DNA from: Flavobacterium sp.
Lineage (GTDB): Bacteria > Bacteroidota > Bacteroidia > Flavobacteriales > Flavobacteriaceae
NCBI GenBank assembly: GCA_014378065.1
Contig: JACMOK010000071.1
Coordinates: 49,099 to 113,098, forward strand
Reading direction: 5' to 3'
Length of the DNA stretch: 64,000 bases
The notes below the pieces were generated by a model that was not told the origin of the DNA, did no database searches, and saw nothing but the letters and a program-made list of their open reading frames with translations. The first letter of the stretch is position 1; each line of letters starts with the position of its first letter. Position numbers and translations under genes: made by a program. This document shows positions 28,969 to 38,425 of the stretch, in pieces.

Positions 28969-31158
28969 TTGATGAGGTCTTTTTTAGTTTTTTTTATTTT
29001 TTTCAATTCTATTCTTTTCGCTCAAAAGCAAAAGAAAGATGCTAAGGGCGTCGATAGTGTAAGTTATTACATCGAACTCTCCAATTTTAATATTAAGACC
29101 AATAATTACAAATTTTCACTGGCTTTCTCCCAAAAAGCAATTGATTATGCAGAGTCTACCAAAAATATTAAGGCACAAGCTTATGCTCACTACACGCTGG
29201 GGGCGATTTATTTTGAACTAAAAAAATACGATGATGCCATTGAAACTTATTATAAAAGTGTGGCACTTTACAACACTTTAACACCTTCTAGCGAGCAGGC
29301 CTTTTGTTATTATCAGTTGGGTTTGTGTTTTATGGAGAAAGACGATTATTCGCTGGCCGAGAATTATTTCAATAAAGCCAAAATCATTTACACCTCGATT
29401 AAAATTCCCGACGCCATTGAATTGTTGAACCTACAGAAAGGTATCGTTTACAAAGCAAAAGGGCAATATAAATCGGCCATTCCAATCTTCGATCAGATTA
29501 TAGCCAAGCCCGACGCTCAAGATGTTTTCCGCACTAAAGCCGAAGCATTGTACCAAATAGGTAACATCGAAATCGACAACAACCGTGGTAATCTGGCTCT
29601 GAACTACCTCAATCGTGCGTACACGTTAAATGCCAAAAATAAAAATATCGACCAAAAGGCAAAGATTTTATTATCGCTGAGTCGGGTATATGAAAAATTA
29701 TTAGACATCAACAAAGCCCATTCTTTTTTAAAGCAACACATTCAACTAAAAGACAGCATCGCGCACCTAAATACTGAAAAATTAGGCTCTGAAGATTATG
29801 TGCAGTTTAAAGAAAGTGAAAGGCTGAAAACCATCGAGCTGATGGACAAAGAAAATAAGGAGCAACAAAAAGCCAATAAAGTAGCCAAGCTCATTAGTAT
29901 TTTGGCCATTGCCCTGATTTCTATCCTGTCGCTTTTAAGTTTGTCGTTGTATAAAAACAATATCATTCGAAACCAATCGAATTTATTACTCAAAGAAAAA
30001 AACAACGAATTGCTTTTAGCGAAAGAGAAAGCTGAAAAAGCCTCAAAAGCCCGCTCCGAGTTTTTATCTACGGTAAGTCACGAGCTGCGCACACCACTAA
30101 ATGCAATTAACGGAATTACCCACTTGTTACTTGAAGAAAATCCGAGGGAATCTCAAATGAATTATTTAACATCATTGAAGTTCTCGGGAAATTATTTGCT
30201 CACCTTTATCAACGAAATTCTAGAAATAAACAGGATAGAATCGAGCGCTATTGAAGTCGAGACGATTAGTTTTAATCTAAAATTGCTGTTGGTTAACATT
30301 CAGCATTCATTGAAAGAGTTGGCCTCAATCAACAATAACGCTTTTACTATAGAAATTGATCCAGCGATACCCGACTTTTTATTGGGTGATCCTACTAAAT
30401 TGTCACAGATCTTTTTGAATTTGATCAACAATGCGTTGAAGTTCACAAAAAATGGCGAAGTAAAAGTGATTTTACAGGCCAACGAAATCAATGAAGAATT
30501 TACGTCGATCCATTTTAAGGTACTTGATACGGGAATTGGAATTCCAGAAGAAAAAATCGATGCCGTTTTCGACAGTTTTTCACAGGGCTCGATAGAAATC
30601 AACCGAAAATATGGCGGCACCGGCTTGGGATTGACCATAGTCAAAAAATTAATTGACATTTTGGGCGGAAAAATTAAACTCGAAAGCAAGGTGGGCAAAG
30701 GATCATCGTTTTCTTTTGATTTAAGTTTTAAAATTGCCGAAGAAAAAATGGTTTTAGAAAATCCAACCGATTTTGACGACAGCATTTTAAATGAGAAAAA
30801 AGTACTGCTGATTGAAGACAACAAAATCAATCAGATGATTACCAAAAAGATGGTAGAAAATAAAGGCATGGTTTGCGAAGTAATTGACAATGGAGAAGAT
30901 GCGATTGAAGCTGTAAAAAACAACACCTACGACTTGGTGCTGATGGATGTACACCTGCCTGGAATCAACGGAACGATTGCCACACAAACCATTAGGACAT
31001 TCGACAAAAAAACCAAAATCATTGCGCTGACCGCCATTTCGTTAAATGAAAATCGAGAAATGTTACTCTCTTACGGCATGAATGATGTGATTACAAAACC
31101 ATTCGATCCTATGGAATTTTACAGAATCATTACGAAAAACCTAAGCAAAAATACTTAG
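28969..31158 (+). CDS. TPR-containing hybrid sensor histidine kinase/response regulator
   Basis: Signal peptide, TPRs, TM, HisKA STVSHELRTPLNAING, HATPase NxGTGLGL, C-terminal REC LVLMDVHLPGING. Confidence 0.95.
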   Translation: MMRSFLVFFIFFNSILFAQKQKKDAKGVDSVSYYIELSNFNIKTNNYKFSLAFSQKAIDYAESTKNIKAQAYAHYTLGAIYFELKKYDDAIETYYKSVALYNTLTPSSEQAFCYYQLGLCFMEKDDYSLAENYFNKAKIIYTSIKIPDAIELLNLQKGIVYKAKGQYKSAIPIFDQIIAKPDAQDVFRTKAEALYQIGNIEIDNNRGNLALNYLNRAYTLNAKNKNIDQKAKILLSLSRVYEKLLDINKAHSFLKQHIQLKDSIAHLNTEKLGSEDYVQFKESERLKTIELMDKENKEQQKANKVAKLISILAIALISILSLLSLSLYKNNIIRNQSNLLLKEKNNELLLAKEKAEKASKARSEFLSTVSHELRTPLNAINGITHLLLEENPRESQMNYLTSLKFSGNYLLTFINEILEINRIESSAIEVETISFNLKLLLVNIQHSLKELASINNNAFTIEIDPAIPDFLLGDPTKLSQIFLNLINNALKFTKNGEVKVILQANEINEEFTSIHFKVLDTGIGIPEEKIDAVFDSFSQGSIEINRKYGGTGLGLTIVKKLIDILGGKIKLESKVGKGSSFSFDLSFKIAEEKMVLENPTDFDDSILNEKKVLLIEDNKINQMITKKMVENKGMVCEVIDNGEDAIEAVKNNTYDLVLMDVHLPGINGTIATQTIRTFDKKTKIIALTAISLNENREMLLSYGMNDVITKPFDPMEFYRIITKNLSKNT

Positions 31159-31967
31159 TATTGCTGAATCAATTGGCTGATTAAATTTCTTACTTTAGGC
31201 TCCGCCTTTTTTGCAGCCTCCAAAACTTCGGAATGGGTGATAGTTCCTATGCTTTCTTCATTTCCCATATCAGTAATGACCGAAATGCCGAGCGTTTCTA
31301 AGTTCATGTGGCGCGCTACAATTACTTCGGGAACAGTGGACATCCCCACACAGTCGGCTCCCAAAATTTTAACCATGCGGTACTCCGACATGGTTTCAAA
31401 AGTCGGACCTTGCAAACCCAAATACACCCCATCTTGCACTTCAATGTTTAAAGTTTGGGCCAGTACTTTGGCTTTCTCAATCATTTTTAAACTGTATGGG
31501 GCACTCATATTAACGAATCGGGGACCAAAGCGCTCGTCGTTTTTACCATGTAGCGGATGTTCAGGAAACAAATTGATATGATCTTTTATCAATACAATCG
31601 AACCCACTTTATAATTGGCGTTAACGCCGCCAGATGCATTCGAAACAATGAGTTTCTCCACACCTAAATATTTCATCACCCGCACAGGAAACGTGACTTC
31701 CTTCATATCGTACCCCTCATAAAAATGAAATCTGCCTTGCATGGCCACTACTTTTTTACTGCCAATGGTTCCAAACACCAGCGCACCTTGATGACCCTGC
31801 ACTGTGGCTACCGGAAAATTTGGAATTTCGGTGTAAGGCAGCGTAAATTCAATGGCGATATCCTCTGTGAAACTTCCCAATCCAGAGCCTAGAATGACAC
31901 CATATTCCGGAGTGAAATTGGTTTTTTCTTTAATGTAAGCAACAGTTTGTTGTACTTTTTCCCACAT
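31155..31967 (-). CDS. Purine-nucleoside phosphorylase
   Basis: GVILGSGLGSF, LIVSNASGGVN, GPTFETMSEYRMVKILGADCVGMSTVPEVIVARH. Confidence 0.96.
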   Translation of the reverse strand: MWEKVQQTVAYIKEKTNFTPEYGVILGSGLGSFTEDIAIEFTLPYTEIPNFPVATVQGHQGALVFGTIGSKKVVAMQGRFHFYEGYDMKEVTFPVRVMKYLGVEKLIVSNASGGVNANYKVGSIVLIKDHINLFPEHPLHGKNDERFGPRFVNMSAPYSLKMIEKAKVLAQTLNIEVQDGVYLGLQGPTFETMSEYRMVKILGADCVGMSTVPEVIVARHMNLETLGISVITDMGNEESIGTITHSEVLEAAKKAEPKVRNLISQLIQQY

Positions 31968-32319
31968 AATATATTTCCTGTTTATTTAAAATGACCTGAA
32001 AATTCTTTGTCTTATTTTGCTTTCCTTTGCCGAAAAGTTTTTTTCACCGCCAAATATAGTCAAAAACTAGCTGGTCTTACTCTTTATTTCGTTGAGAGAA
32101 ACTCAAATATACTTTTCATTTTATAGATCATTTAAGAATTAAATGCCAACAAAAAAGGGTCTGCGATAAAATCACAATGTTGTTTAAGGAGATCAATTAT
32201 TGTTTATATTTTCTCCGCGTTCAGCAGTTTTTCTTTTGCTAAAAATTTATAAATATACCGTTCGCATGAGATTATCGAACATTAAACCATCTTAGGTACA
32301 AGTACTGAAGATTGAAATA

Positions 32320-33345
32320 TTAATTTTTAAAATCCGTTTGGTAAGTTTCTACAAATGCCAAAATGGCTTGGTCAAAATTTTTGCGTTGAGTTATAAAAGA
32401 AGTTTTTATGGGCAGGTAATACAGTTGCGATGCCGGAAGCCTTCCGTTCAATCGCATATAATCTTTTTCGGTAGTGATGATGAACCGATTGCCAGTTTGG
32501 CTTTTGATCGCCTCAATTTCCATGGGTGTAAACGAATGGTGATCCGAGAAAGTCATTGTAATATCGTTTTCACTTTTTAAATGGTTAAAAAAAGTTTGGG
32601 GTTTTGCAATACCGGCTAAAAGCACTTTCGCAGTAGTCCTGATTTCGCTAACTTTTATAGTCGTACTTTGAGAGTAAACTGACTCGTCATAATCAATTGA
32701 ACTGAAGAAAATTGGTTGGTTTGTGCCCAATCTCATTTTTATTTTTTGTTGCTCTGCTTCCGAAATCGACTTCGGACATTTGGTAACAACAATAAGGTCT
32801 GCGCGTTTTGATCCTCGGCGATTTTCCCGCAAATTTCCTGTGGGCAGCATCCAATCGTCGCAATATAAATCACCATAGGCCGTCAATAAAATATAAAATC
32901 CTGCCTTTACCCTCCGGTGTTGAAAAGCATCGTCGAGCAAGATGATTTGGGGTCTTTCATTTTGCAAAAGCAACTGTGCAATTCCGTTTTTTCGATTGGC
33001 ATCCACCGCCACCTGAATATTTGGAAATTTTTGGTAAAACTGAAAAGGTTCGTCTCCCAAAGTCAAAGCATCCGACTGTTTATGCGCTAAGACAAAACCT
33101 CTTGACTGCCTTTTATACCCTCGACTCAAAGTAGCTACCTTGTATTGATTTGATAACAAACGAATCAGGTATTCGATCTGTGGTGTCTTTCCGGTACCGC
33201 CCACACTTAAATTTCCAACAGCAATAATAGGCAAATCAAAAGTATAGGATTTTAGTAGGCCCGTATCGTATAGAAAATTGCGGATTTGGGTAATCCATCC
33301 GTACAGTATGGCAAATGGAAACAGTATTTTTCGCAGCAAAATCAT
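32320..33345 (-). CDS. lpxK: Tetraacyldisaccharide 4'-kinase
   Basis: IAVGNLSVGGTGKTPQIEYLI Walker A, LLDDAFQHRRV, TTEKDYMRL. Confidence 0.95.
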   Translation of the reverse strand: MILLRKILFPFAILYGWITQIRNFLYDTGLLKSYTFDLPIIAVGNLSVGGTGKTPQIEYLIRLLSNQYKVATLSRGYKRQSRGFVLAHKQSDALTLGDEPFQFYQKFPNIQVAVDANRKNGIAQLLLQNERPQIILLDDAFQHRRVKAGFYILLTAYGDLYCDDWMLPTGNLRENRRGSKRADLIVVTKCPKSISEAEQQKIKMRLGTNQPIFFSSIDYDESVYSQSTTIKVSEIRTTAKVLLAGIAKPQTFFNHLKSENDITMTFSDHHSFTPMEIEAIKSQTGNRFIITTEKDYMRLNGRLPASQLYYLPIKTSFITQRKNFDQAILAFVETYQTDFKN

Positions 33346-33406
33346 TTTACGAAAGTATAATATTTTATCTTTGGAAGAAAAATTATTTCGGAAATCCCCT
33401 CTAAAA

Positions 33407-33979
33407 ATGAAAGTCAATTTAATTACCGTAATTTTAATATTTTTAGGATGCACGCAATTTTCTTTGGCGCAGGAAAGCCAAACCACCAATGTACTGAAAA
33501 CGATATTGACGAAATACTATCAGACAGAAAAGCCAGTATACAAAGGCCGAAGCCAATTGCTGTATTTGTACTGCAACCAAGCCAATAACAATGAAGAGAT
33601 TTTTGAAGCCATCAAAGACCGTAAATTACCCGATGATTTTCTAAAAGAAATCCGCAACAACGTAAAAGCTGATTTGGCTGAAAAAGATTGGTCGTCTGCG
33701 CTGGCCACCATTTTTGAAACAGACAAAACCAACCTAAAAATGAAAATTAATGCGTGCCTTTCGCTCGAAAAATATCATGAAGTATCTAATAGACTCGCGC
33801 TGAACAACCAGCGTTTTATGATCATCAGTAAGCCATTGTATTATTCCAAAACCAATATAGCCCTTGTTAAAGTGGTCTTTTACCGCAATATCGAACACAA
33901 CAATGGAGCTATTTTGCTCCTTGAAAAAGTAGCCGATCAATGGGTCATAAAAGAATATTTAAATCCGTGGTCGACTTAA
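33407..33979 (+). CDS. Secreted hypothetical protein
   Basis: Signal peptide MKVNLITVILIFLGCTQFSLAQ; the longer ORF start overlaps lpxK. Confidence 0.65.
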   Translation: MKVNLITVILIFLGCTQFSLAQESQTTNVLKTILTKYYQTEKPVYKGRSQLLYLYCNQANNNEEIFEAIKDRKLPDDFLKEIRNNVKADLAEKDWSSALATIFETDKTNLKMKINACLSLEKYHEVSNRLALNNQRFMIISKPLYYSKTNIALVKVVFYRNIEHNNGAILLLEKVADQWVIKEYLNPWST

Positions 33980-33992
33980 TCATTCCCTTTCA

Positions 33993-35087
33993 ATGAAATT
34001 AAAAGAAATCATTACAGTACTCGAGCAAATGGCGCCCTTGGCCTATGCCGAAGATTTTGACAATGTGGGTCTGCTCCTCGGCAATTCCGAATCACAAACC
34101 ACGGGTATTTTGGTCTGCCATGATGCCCTAGAAAGTGTTATAGACGAAGCGATCTCAAAAAACTGCAACCTCGTGGTCTGCTTCCATCCGATTGTTTTCT
34201 CGGGTTTGAAAAAAATCAATGGCAACACTTATGTAGAACGAGTGGTTATTAAAGCAATTAAAAATGACATTGCGATTTACGCAGTTCACACCGCGTTAGA
34301 CAACCACAGTGAGGGTGTCAACAAGATTTTTTGCAACGCACTCGGACTGACCAATACTAAAATTCTGATTCCAAAATCCAATTTCATTTATAAATTATCC
34401 ACCTACACCATTGCAGAAAATGCCGAAAAATTGCGCCTTGCCTTATTTGAAGCCGGTGCGGGAAATATTGGAAATTATGAAAATTGCAGTTTCAATTCGA
34501 AAGGTATCGGAACTTACCAAGGCAACGAACACAGCGACCCTCAAATTGGCCAGCGATTTGAATTTATGCAAACCGAAGAAATCAAAATTGAAGTTACTTT
34601 CGAGAAACACCTTGAATCAAAAATCCTACAAGCTCTTTTTAAAAATCATGTTTATGAAGAAGTCGCGTACCAGATTTTTAACCTGCAAAATACGCACCAG
34701 CAAATTGGTTTGGGAATGACGGGAGAATTTCAAAACGCCATGCCTGAAAAAGAATTCTTGCTTTTTGTAAAGGAAAAGATGCAATGCGAAACCATCCGCC
34801 ATTCAGAATTTACAGGAAAAAAAATTAAAAAAGTCGCAGTACTCGGAGGTTCTGGAAGTTTCGCCATACAAAATGCCATCCGGTCTGGAGCTGACGCTTT
34901 TTTAACCGCCGATTTAAAGTATCATAACTTTTATGAAGCTGAAAAACAACTGCTTATGGCAGATATCGGGCATTTCGAAAGCGAACGATATACAAAAGAT
35001 TATATTGTTGATTTTCTTCGGAAAAAAATTCTTAATTTTGCCATCATTTTATCAGAAGAAAATACAAATCCTGTTAAGTACTTATAA
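33993..35087 (+). CDS. Nif3-like dinuclear metal center hexameric protein
   Basis: DNVGLLLG, VCFHPIVFSG, AIYAVHTALDN, DIGHFESE. Confidence 0.95.
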   Translation: MKLKEIITVLEQMAPLAYAEDFDNVGLLLGNSESQTTGILVCHDALESVIDEAISKNCNLVVCFHPIVFSGLKKINGNTYVERVVIKAIKNDIAIYAVHTALDNHSEGVNKIFCNALGLTNTKILIPKSNFIYKLSTYTIAENAEKLRLALFEAGAGNIGNYENCSFNSKGIGTYQGNEHSDPQIGQRFEFMQTEEIKIEVTFEKHLESKILQALFKNHVYEEVAYQIFNLQNTHQQIGLGMTGEFQNAMPEKEFLLFVKEKMQCETIRHSEFTGKKIKKVAVLGGSGSFAIQNAIRSGADAFLTADLKYHNFYEAEKQLLMADIGHFESERYTKDYIVDFLRKKILNFAIILSEENTNPVKYL

Positions 35088-35092
35088 ATATT

Positions 35093-35872
35093 ATGGCGAA
35101 TACAAAAGAACTAAGTGTTGAAGAAAAATTAAGAGCATTATACGATTTGCAATTGATTGACACGAGAATTGATGAAATCAGAAATGTTAGAGGTGAACTT
35201 CCATTAGAGGTAGAAGATTTGGAAGATGAAGTAGCTGGTTTGTCCACACGTTCGGAAAAATTAAAACAAGATTTAGAAAGCATCGAAGAACAAATCAAAG
35301 CTAAAAAAATTGCTGTTGAAGAGTACCAGACATCGATTAAACGTTATACCAAACAACAGGAAAGCGTTCGAAACAACCGAGAATTTAACTCTTTGACTAA
35401 AGAAGTTGAATTCCAAGAACTCGAAATCCAATTGGCCGAAAAGCAAATTAAGGAAATGAGAGCGTCAATGGAACACAAAAAAGAAGTGATCTCCAGTTCT
35501 AAAGAAAAATTAGAAGCCAAAAGTAGCCACTTGAAACACAAGAAAGCAGAATTGAGCGACATCATGTCAGAAACAGCAAAAGAAGAAACCTTTCTTTCCG
35601 AAAAATCAGCTGAATTTGAGGCTTTAATTGAAGAGCGACTGTTGGCCGCATACAAAAGAATTCGAAGCAGTGTTCGCAACGGATTGGCGGTAGTATCGAT
35701 CGAAAGAGGCGCTTCTGCCGGATCATTCTTTACCATTCCCCCGCAAACACAGGTTGAAATCGCCGGAAGAAAAAAAGTCATCACCGACGAACACTCCGGA
35801 AGAATTTTAGTGGACAGTTCACTAGCGGAAGAAGAAAGAGAAAAAATGAAAAAATTATTTTCTAAATTCTAA
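35093..35872 (+). CDS. C4-type zinc ribbon family coiled-coil protein lacking cysteines
   Basis: Long coiled coil followed by IPPQTQVEIAGRKKVITDEHSGRILVD, the zf-RING_7-like position without Cys. Confidence 0.85.
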   Translation: MANTKELSVEEKLRALYDLQLIDTRIDEIRNVRGELPLEVEDLEDEVAGLSTRSEKLKQDLESIEEQIKAKKIAVEEYQTSIKRYTKQQESVRNNREFNSLTKEVEFQELEIQLAEKQIKEMRASMEHKKEVISSSKEKLEAKSSHLKHKKAELSDIMSETAKEETFLSEKSAEFEALIEERLLAAYKRIRSSVRNGLAVVSIERGASAGSFFTIPPQTQVEIAGRKKVITDEHSGRILVDSSLAEEEREKMKKLFSKF

Positions 35873-35902
35873 AAATACAGCCTCGATGTTCGGGGCTTTT
35901 TT

Positions 35903-36742
35903 ATGGAAAAAATAAAATACTGGCTGCTGACCAAATCCATCGGATTTTACATCAACCTATTGCGTTATTGGAATCCGAAAAAAGCAGCCTTACTGGCTTA
36001 CAAATTGTTTAGCAATCCCAGGATCGGTAAATTCTCTGAAGAAACTTTGCCTTTGGTTTTACAGGATGCATTAAAAGAAACAGTTCACTTCAACGAACAT
36101 ACTTTCCAAACCTATACTTGGAGCGGCAACGAAACGGTAACCTTATTGGTTCACGGTTGGGAAAGCAATGCCTCGCGCTGGGAGAAACTGTTGCCCCACC
36201 TCAAAAAAACCGGCCATACTATTGTCGCGCTCGATGCTCCGGCCCATGGTTTGTCTAGCGGCAAAGAATTCAACGTGCCACAATATGCCGCCTTTATTGA
36301 CGTCCTCACCCAAAGATACCAACCCAAACACATCATCGGTCATTCTATCGGCGGCATTGCCAGTGTATATTACCAGCACCATTACCCCAACCAGTTAAAA
36401 AAAATGATTTTGCTGGGCGCCCCTTCCGATTTCACCATCTTGATTTCCAATTATGTAAAATTGCTGGGACTCCATTCTAAAATTCACCAATTTTTAAAAG
36501 ACTACACCAAAGAAAAATTCGCCATAGCCATTGAAGACTTTTCAGCCGAAAAATTTCTGAAGTCGTCTTCACTACTCGGCATAGTGGCACACGATCACGA
36601 CGACACCGTGGTGGCCTTTTCAGAAGGTAAAAAACTGGCTTCCAGCTGGAAAAACGCAACCTTCATACAAACCCAGGGACTAGGACACAGCCTTCATGAC
36701 GATGCGTTGTACCAAAAAATAATATCCTTTTTAATGCAATAA
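35903..36742 (+). CDS. Alpha/beta hydrolase
   Basis: LLVHGWESNASRWEKLLPHL, APAHGLSSG, IIGHSIGGIAS nucleophile elbow, GLGHSLHDDA. Confidence 0.92.
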   Translation: MEKIKYWLLTKSIGFYINLLRYWNPKKAALLAYKLFSNPRIGKFSEETLPLVLQDALKETVHFNEHTFQTYTWSGNETVTLLVHGWESNASRWEKLLPHLKKTGHTIVALDAPAHGLSSGKEFNVPQYAAFIDVLTQRYQPKHIIGHSIGGIASVYYQHHYPNQLKKMILLGAPSDFTILISNYVKLLGLHSKIHQFLKDYTKEKFAIAIEDFSAEKFLKSSSLLGIVAHDHDDTVVAFSEGKKLASSWKNATFIQTQGLGHSLHDDALYQKIISFLMQ

Positions 36743-36750
36743 TTTTTCGC

Positions 36751-36831
36751 AGAAGCCATTTCCGGCTTTTAGTTCCAATCTTTTTATTTTTAGAGAAAAA
36801 ATAAAAAGGATTTCTACTACAATCCGGGCTA
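36751..36831 (-). repeat. Dispersed intergenic hairpin repeat, copy 3
   Basis: Reverse complement tagcccggattgtagtagaaatcctttttattttttctctaaaaataaaaagattggaactaaaagccggaaatggcttct. Confidence 0.88.
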
Positions 36832-36888
36832 AAAAAATTTCGCGAACGCCGAATTAATCCTTACTAAATTTAATAGTACTTTTGTGCC

Positions 36889-37830
36889 ATGGAAGAACAG
36901 GTCAAAAGGCTCAATAAATTTATCGGCGAAACTGGTTTCTGCTCCCGTCGGGAAGCAGACAAACTTATTGAAGACGGCCGGGTCACAATCAACGGCATTG
37001 TTCCTGAAATGGGAACCAAAGTGTCTCCCTCCGATGAAGTGCGCATCGATGGCAAACTGATCCGCGACAATCAAGAAAAGCTAATCTATTTGGCGTTTAA
37101 TAAACCCGTCGGAATTGAATGCACCACCAACCTTGAAGTTCGCGACAATATTATAGATTATATCAACCATCCCAAACGTATTTTCCCCATCGGCCGGCTG
37201 GATAAAGCGAGTGAAGGTTTAATCTTCATGACCAATGACGGCGATATCGTCAATAAAATTCTTCGGGCCAGAAACAACCACGAAAAAGAATACACCGTCA
37301 CGGTGAGCAAACCCATTACCGAAGATTTTATACAACGCATGGGAGACGGCGTGCCGATTTTGGATACCGTTACCCGAAAATGCAAAGTGGAACAAATCAG
37401 TCAATTTATTTTTAAAATTATTTTAACGCAGGGACTTAACAGACAAATTCGAAGAATGTGCGAGTATCTAGGTTATGAAGTCACTGCTTTAAAACGCATT
37501 CGAATTATCAACATCTCTTTGGATTTACCAGTTGGCAGATACCGCGATTTGACCGATGCCGAGATCCAAAAATTAAACCAGCTCATTGAACCCTCAAGTA
37601 AAACCGAGGAAGCGAGTTTGCCAAAAACAGCTCATAAAAGAAAGACGATGCCCGAAAAAAAAGCAATCGTTCCGTTCAAAAAAAAGATAGAATCTACAAA
37701 GACAATCCCCTCAGAAAGACCGATAGCTCCAGATGAAAATAAAAACGATAGTCCGAACGCTGCGTCTAAATGGAAAGTCGATTTCATTAAAAAAGATGAT
37801 CCCAATTATAAAAAAAAAGGAGAATACTGA
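36889..37830 (+). CDS. rluF: 23S rRNA pseudouridine synthase, RluF-like, with basic C-terminal extension
   Basis: S4 domain RLNKFIGETGFCSRREADKLIEDGRV, GRLDKASEGLIFMTNDGD, GLNRQIRRMCEYLGYEV. Confidence 0.93.
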   Translation: MEEQVKRLNKFIGETGFCSRREADKLIEDGRVTINGIVPEMGTKVSPSDEVRIDGKLIRDNQEKLIYLAFNKPVGIECTTNLEVRDNIIDYINHPKRIFPIGRLDKASEGLIFMTNDGDIVNKILRARNNHEKEYTVTVSKPITEDFIQRMGDGVPILDTVTRKCKVEQISQFIFKIILTQGLNRQIRRMCEYLGYEVTALKRIRIINISLDLPVGRYRDLTDAEIQKLNQLIEPSSKTEEASLPKTAHKRKTMPEKKAIVPFKKKIESTKTIPSERPIAPDENKNDSPNAASKWKVDFIKKDDPNYKKKGEY

Positions 37831-38115
37831 GTTGTCGATAGGCAAAATTTTATATTGTGAAAATTACCACCTCTTTTTTCATCATATTCCATGAAATGAG
37901 CCAGCACAATATGGTATTAAAATTTGGGTGATTGAGATAAAAAGTTAATTATTCTAAGTCGTTGTCAGTGATCCTTTTGCCGCGGTAGAAATATTTTATG
38001 CCAGTATTGCTATTAAATTATCTAATAATCATACCGCACACACTACTATTGTAATATGTATTTTTTTCATGATAGTGTTTTAAATTGTTAACGGGATTCT
38101 ATTCCGTTTAAAAAA

Positions 38116-38330
38116 TTAATTTTTGATGACTTTAATAATCTTTTCGTTGGTAGTTTGTATAGTAATGAAATAAACTCCTGAACTTAAACTACTCAAGTCA
38201 ATCGTTTCATGATTTTCACCAAGATTGCTTGTTTTTTTTTGGTAAACAATTTGCGAGTTTGATTGCGCCGAATTTTTGCAAAAAAAAGGCAATTTCCTGT
38301 GGAGGGGTTTTTAAGAACGTGACCAAAAAG
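38116..38330 (-). pseudogene. Remnant of a T9SS type A sorting domain (frameshifted, no N-terminal body)
   Basis: Minus strand reads NPSTGN(C)LF in one frame, then KNSAQSNSQIVYQKKTSNLGENHETIDLSSLSSGVYFITIQTTNEKIIKVIKN* in another. Confidence 0.75.
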
Positions 38331-38425
38331 TAAGGCTGAACAATTGACTTTGTTGCAATATTTAAAAAATGTGAAAAAGCCACATCAGGAGCTATCTTTT
38401 TGGGGGTTGTGCCAGCGGTAACTTT

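Noticed and set aside
32000-32319. Intergenic gap between PNP and lpxK genes as a possible small gene
   Set aside because: No sensible start/stop pair with coding-like composition found.
33278-33406. N-terminal extension of the secreted hypothetical protein
   Set aside because: Overlaps lpxK; a clear signal peptide starts at 33407.
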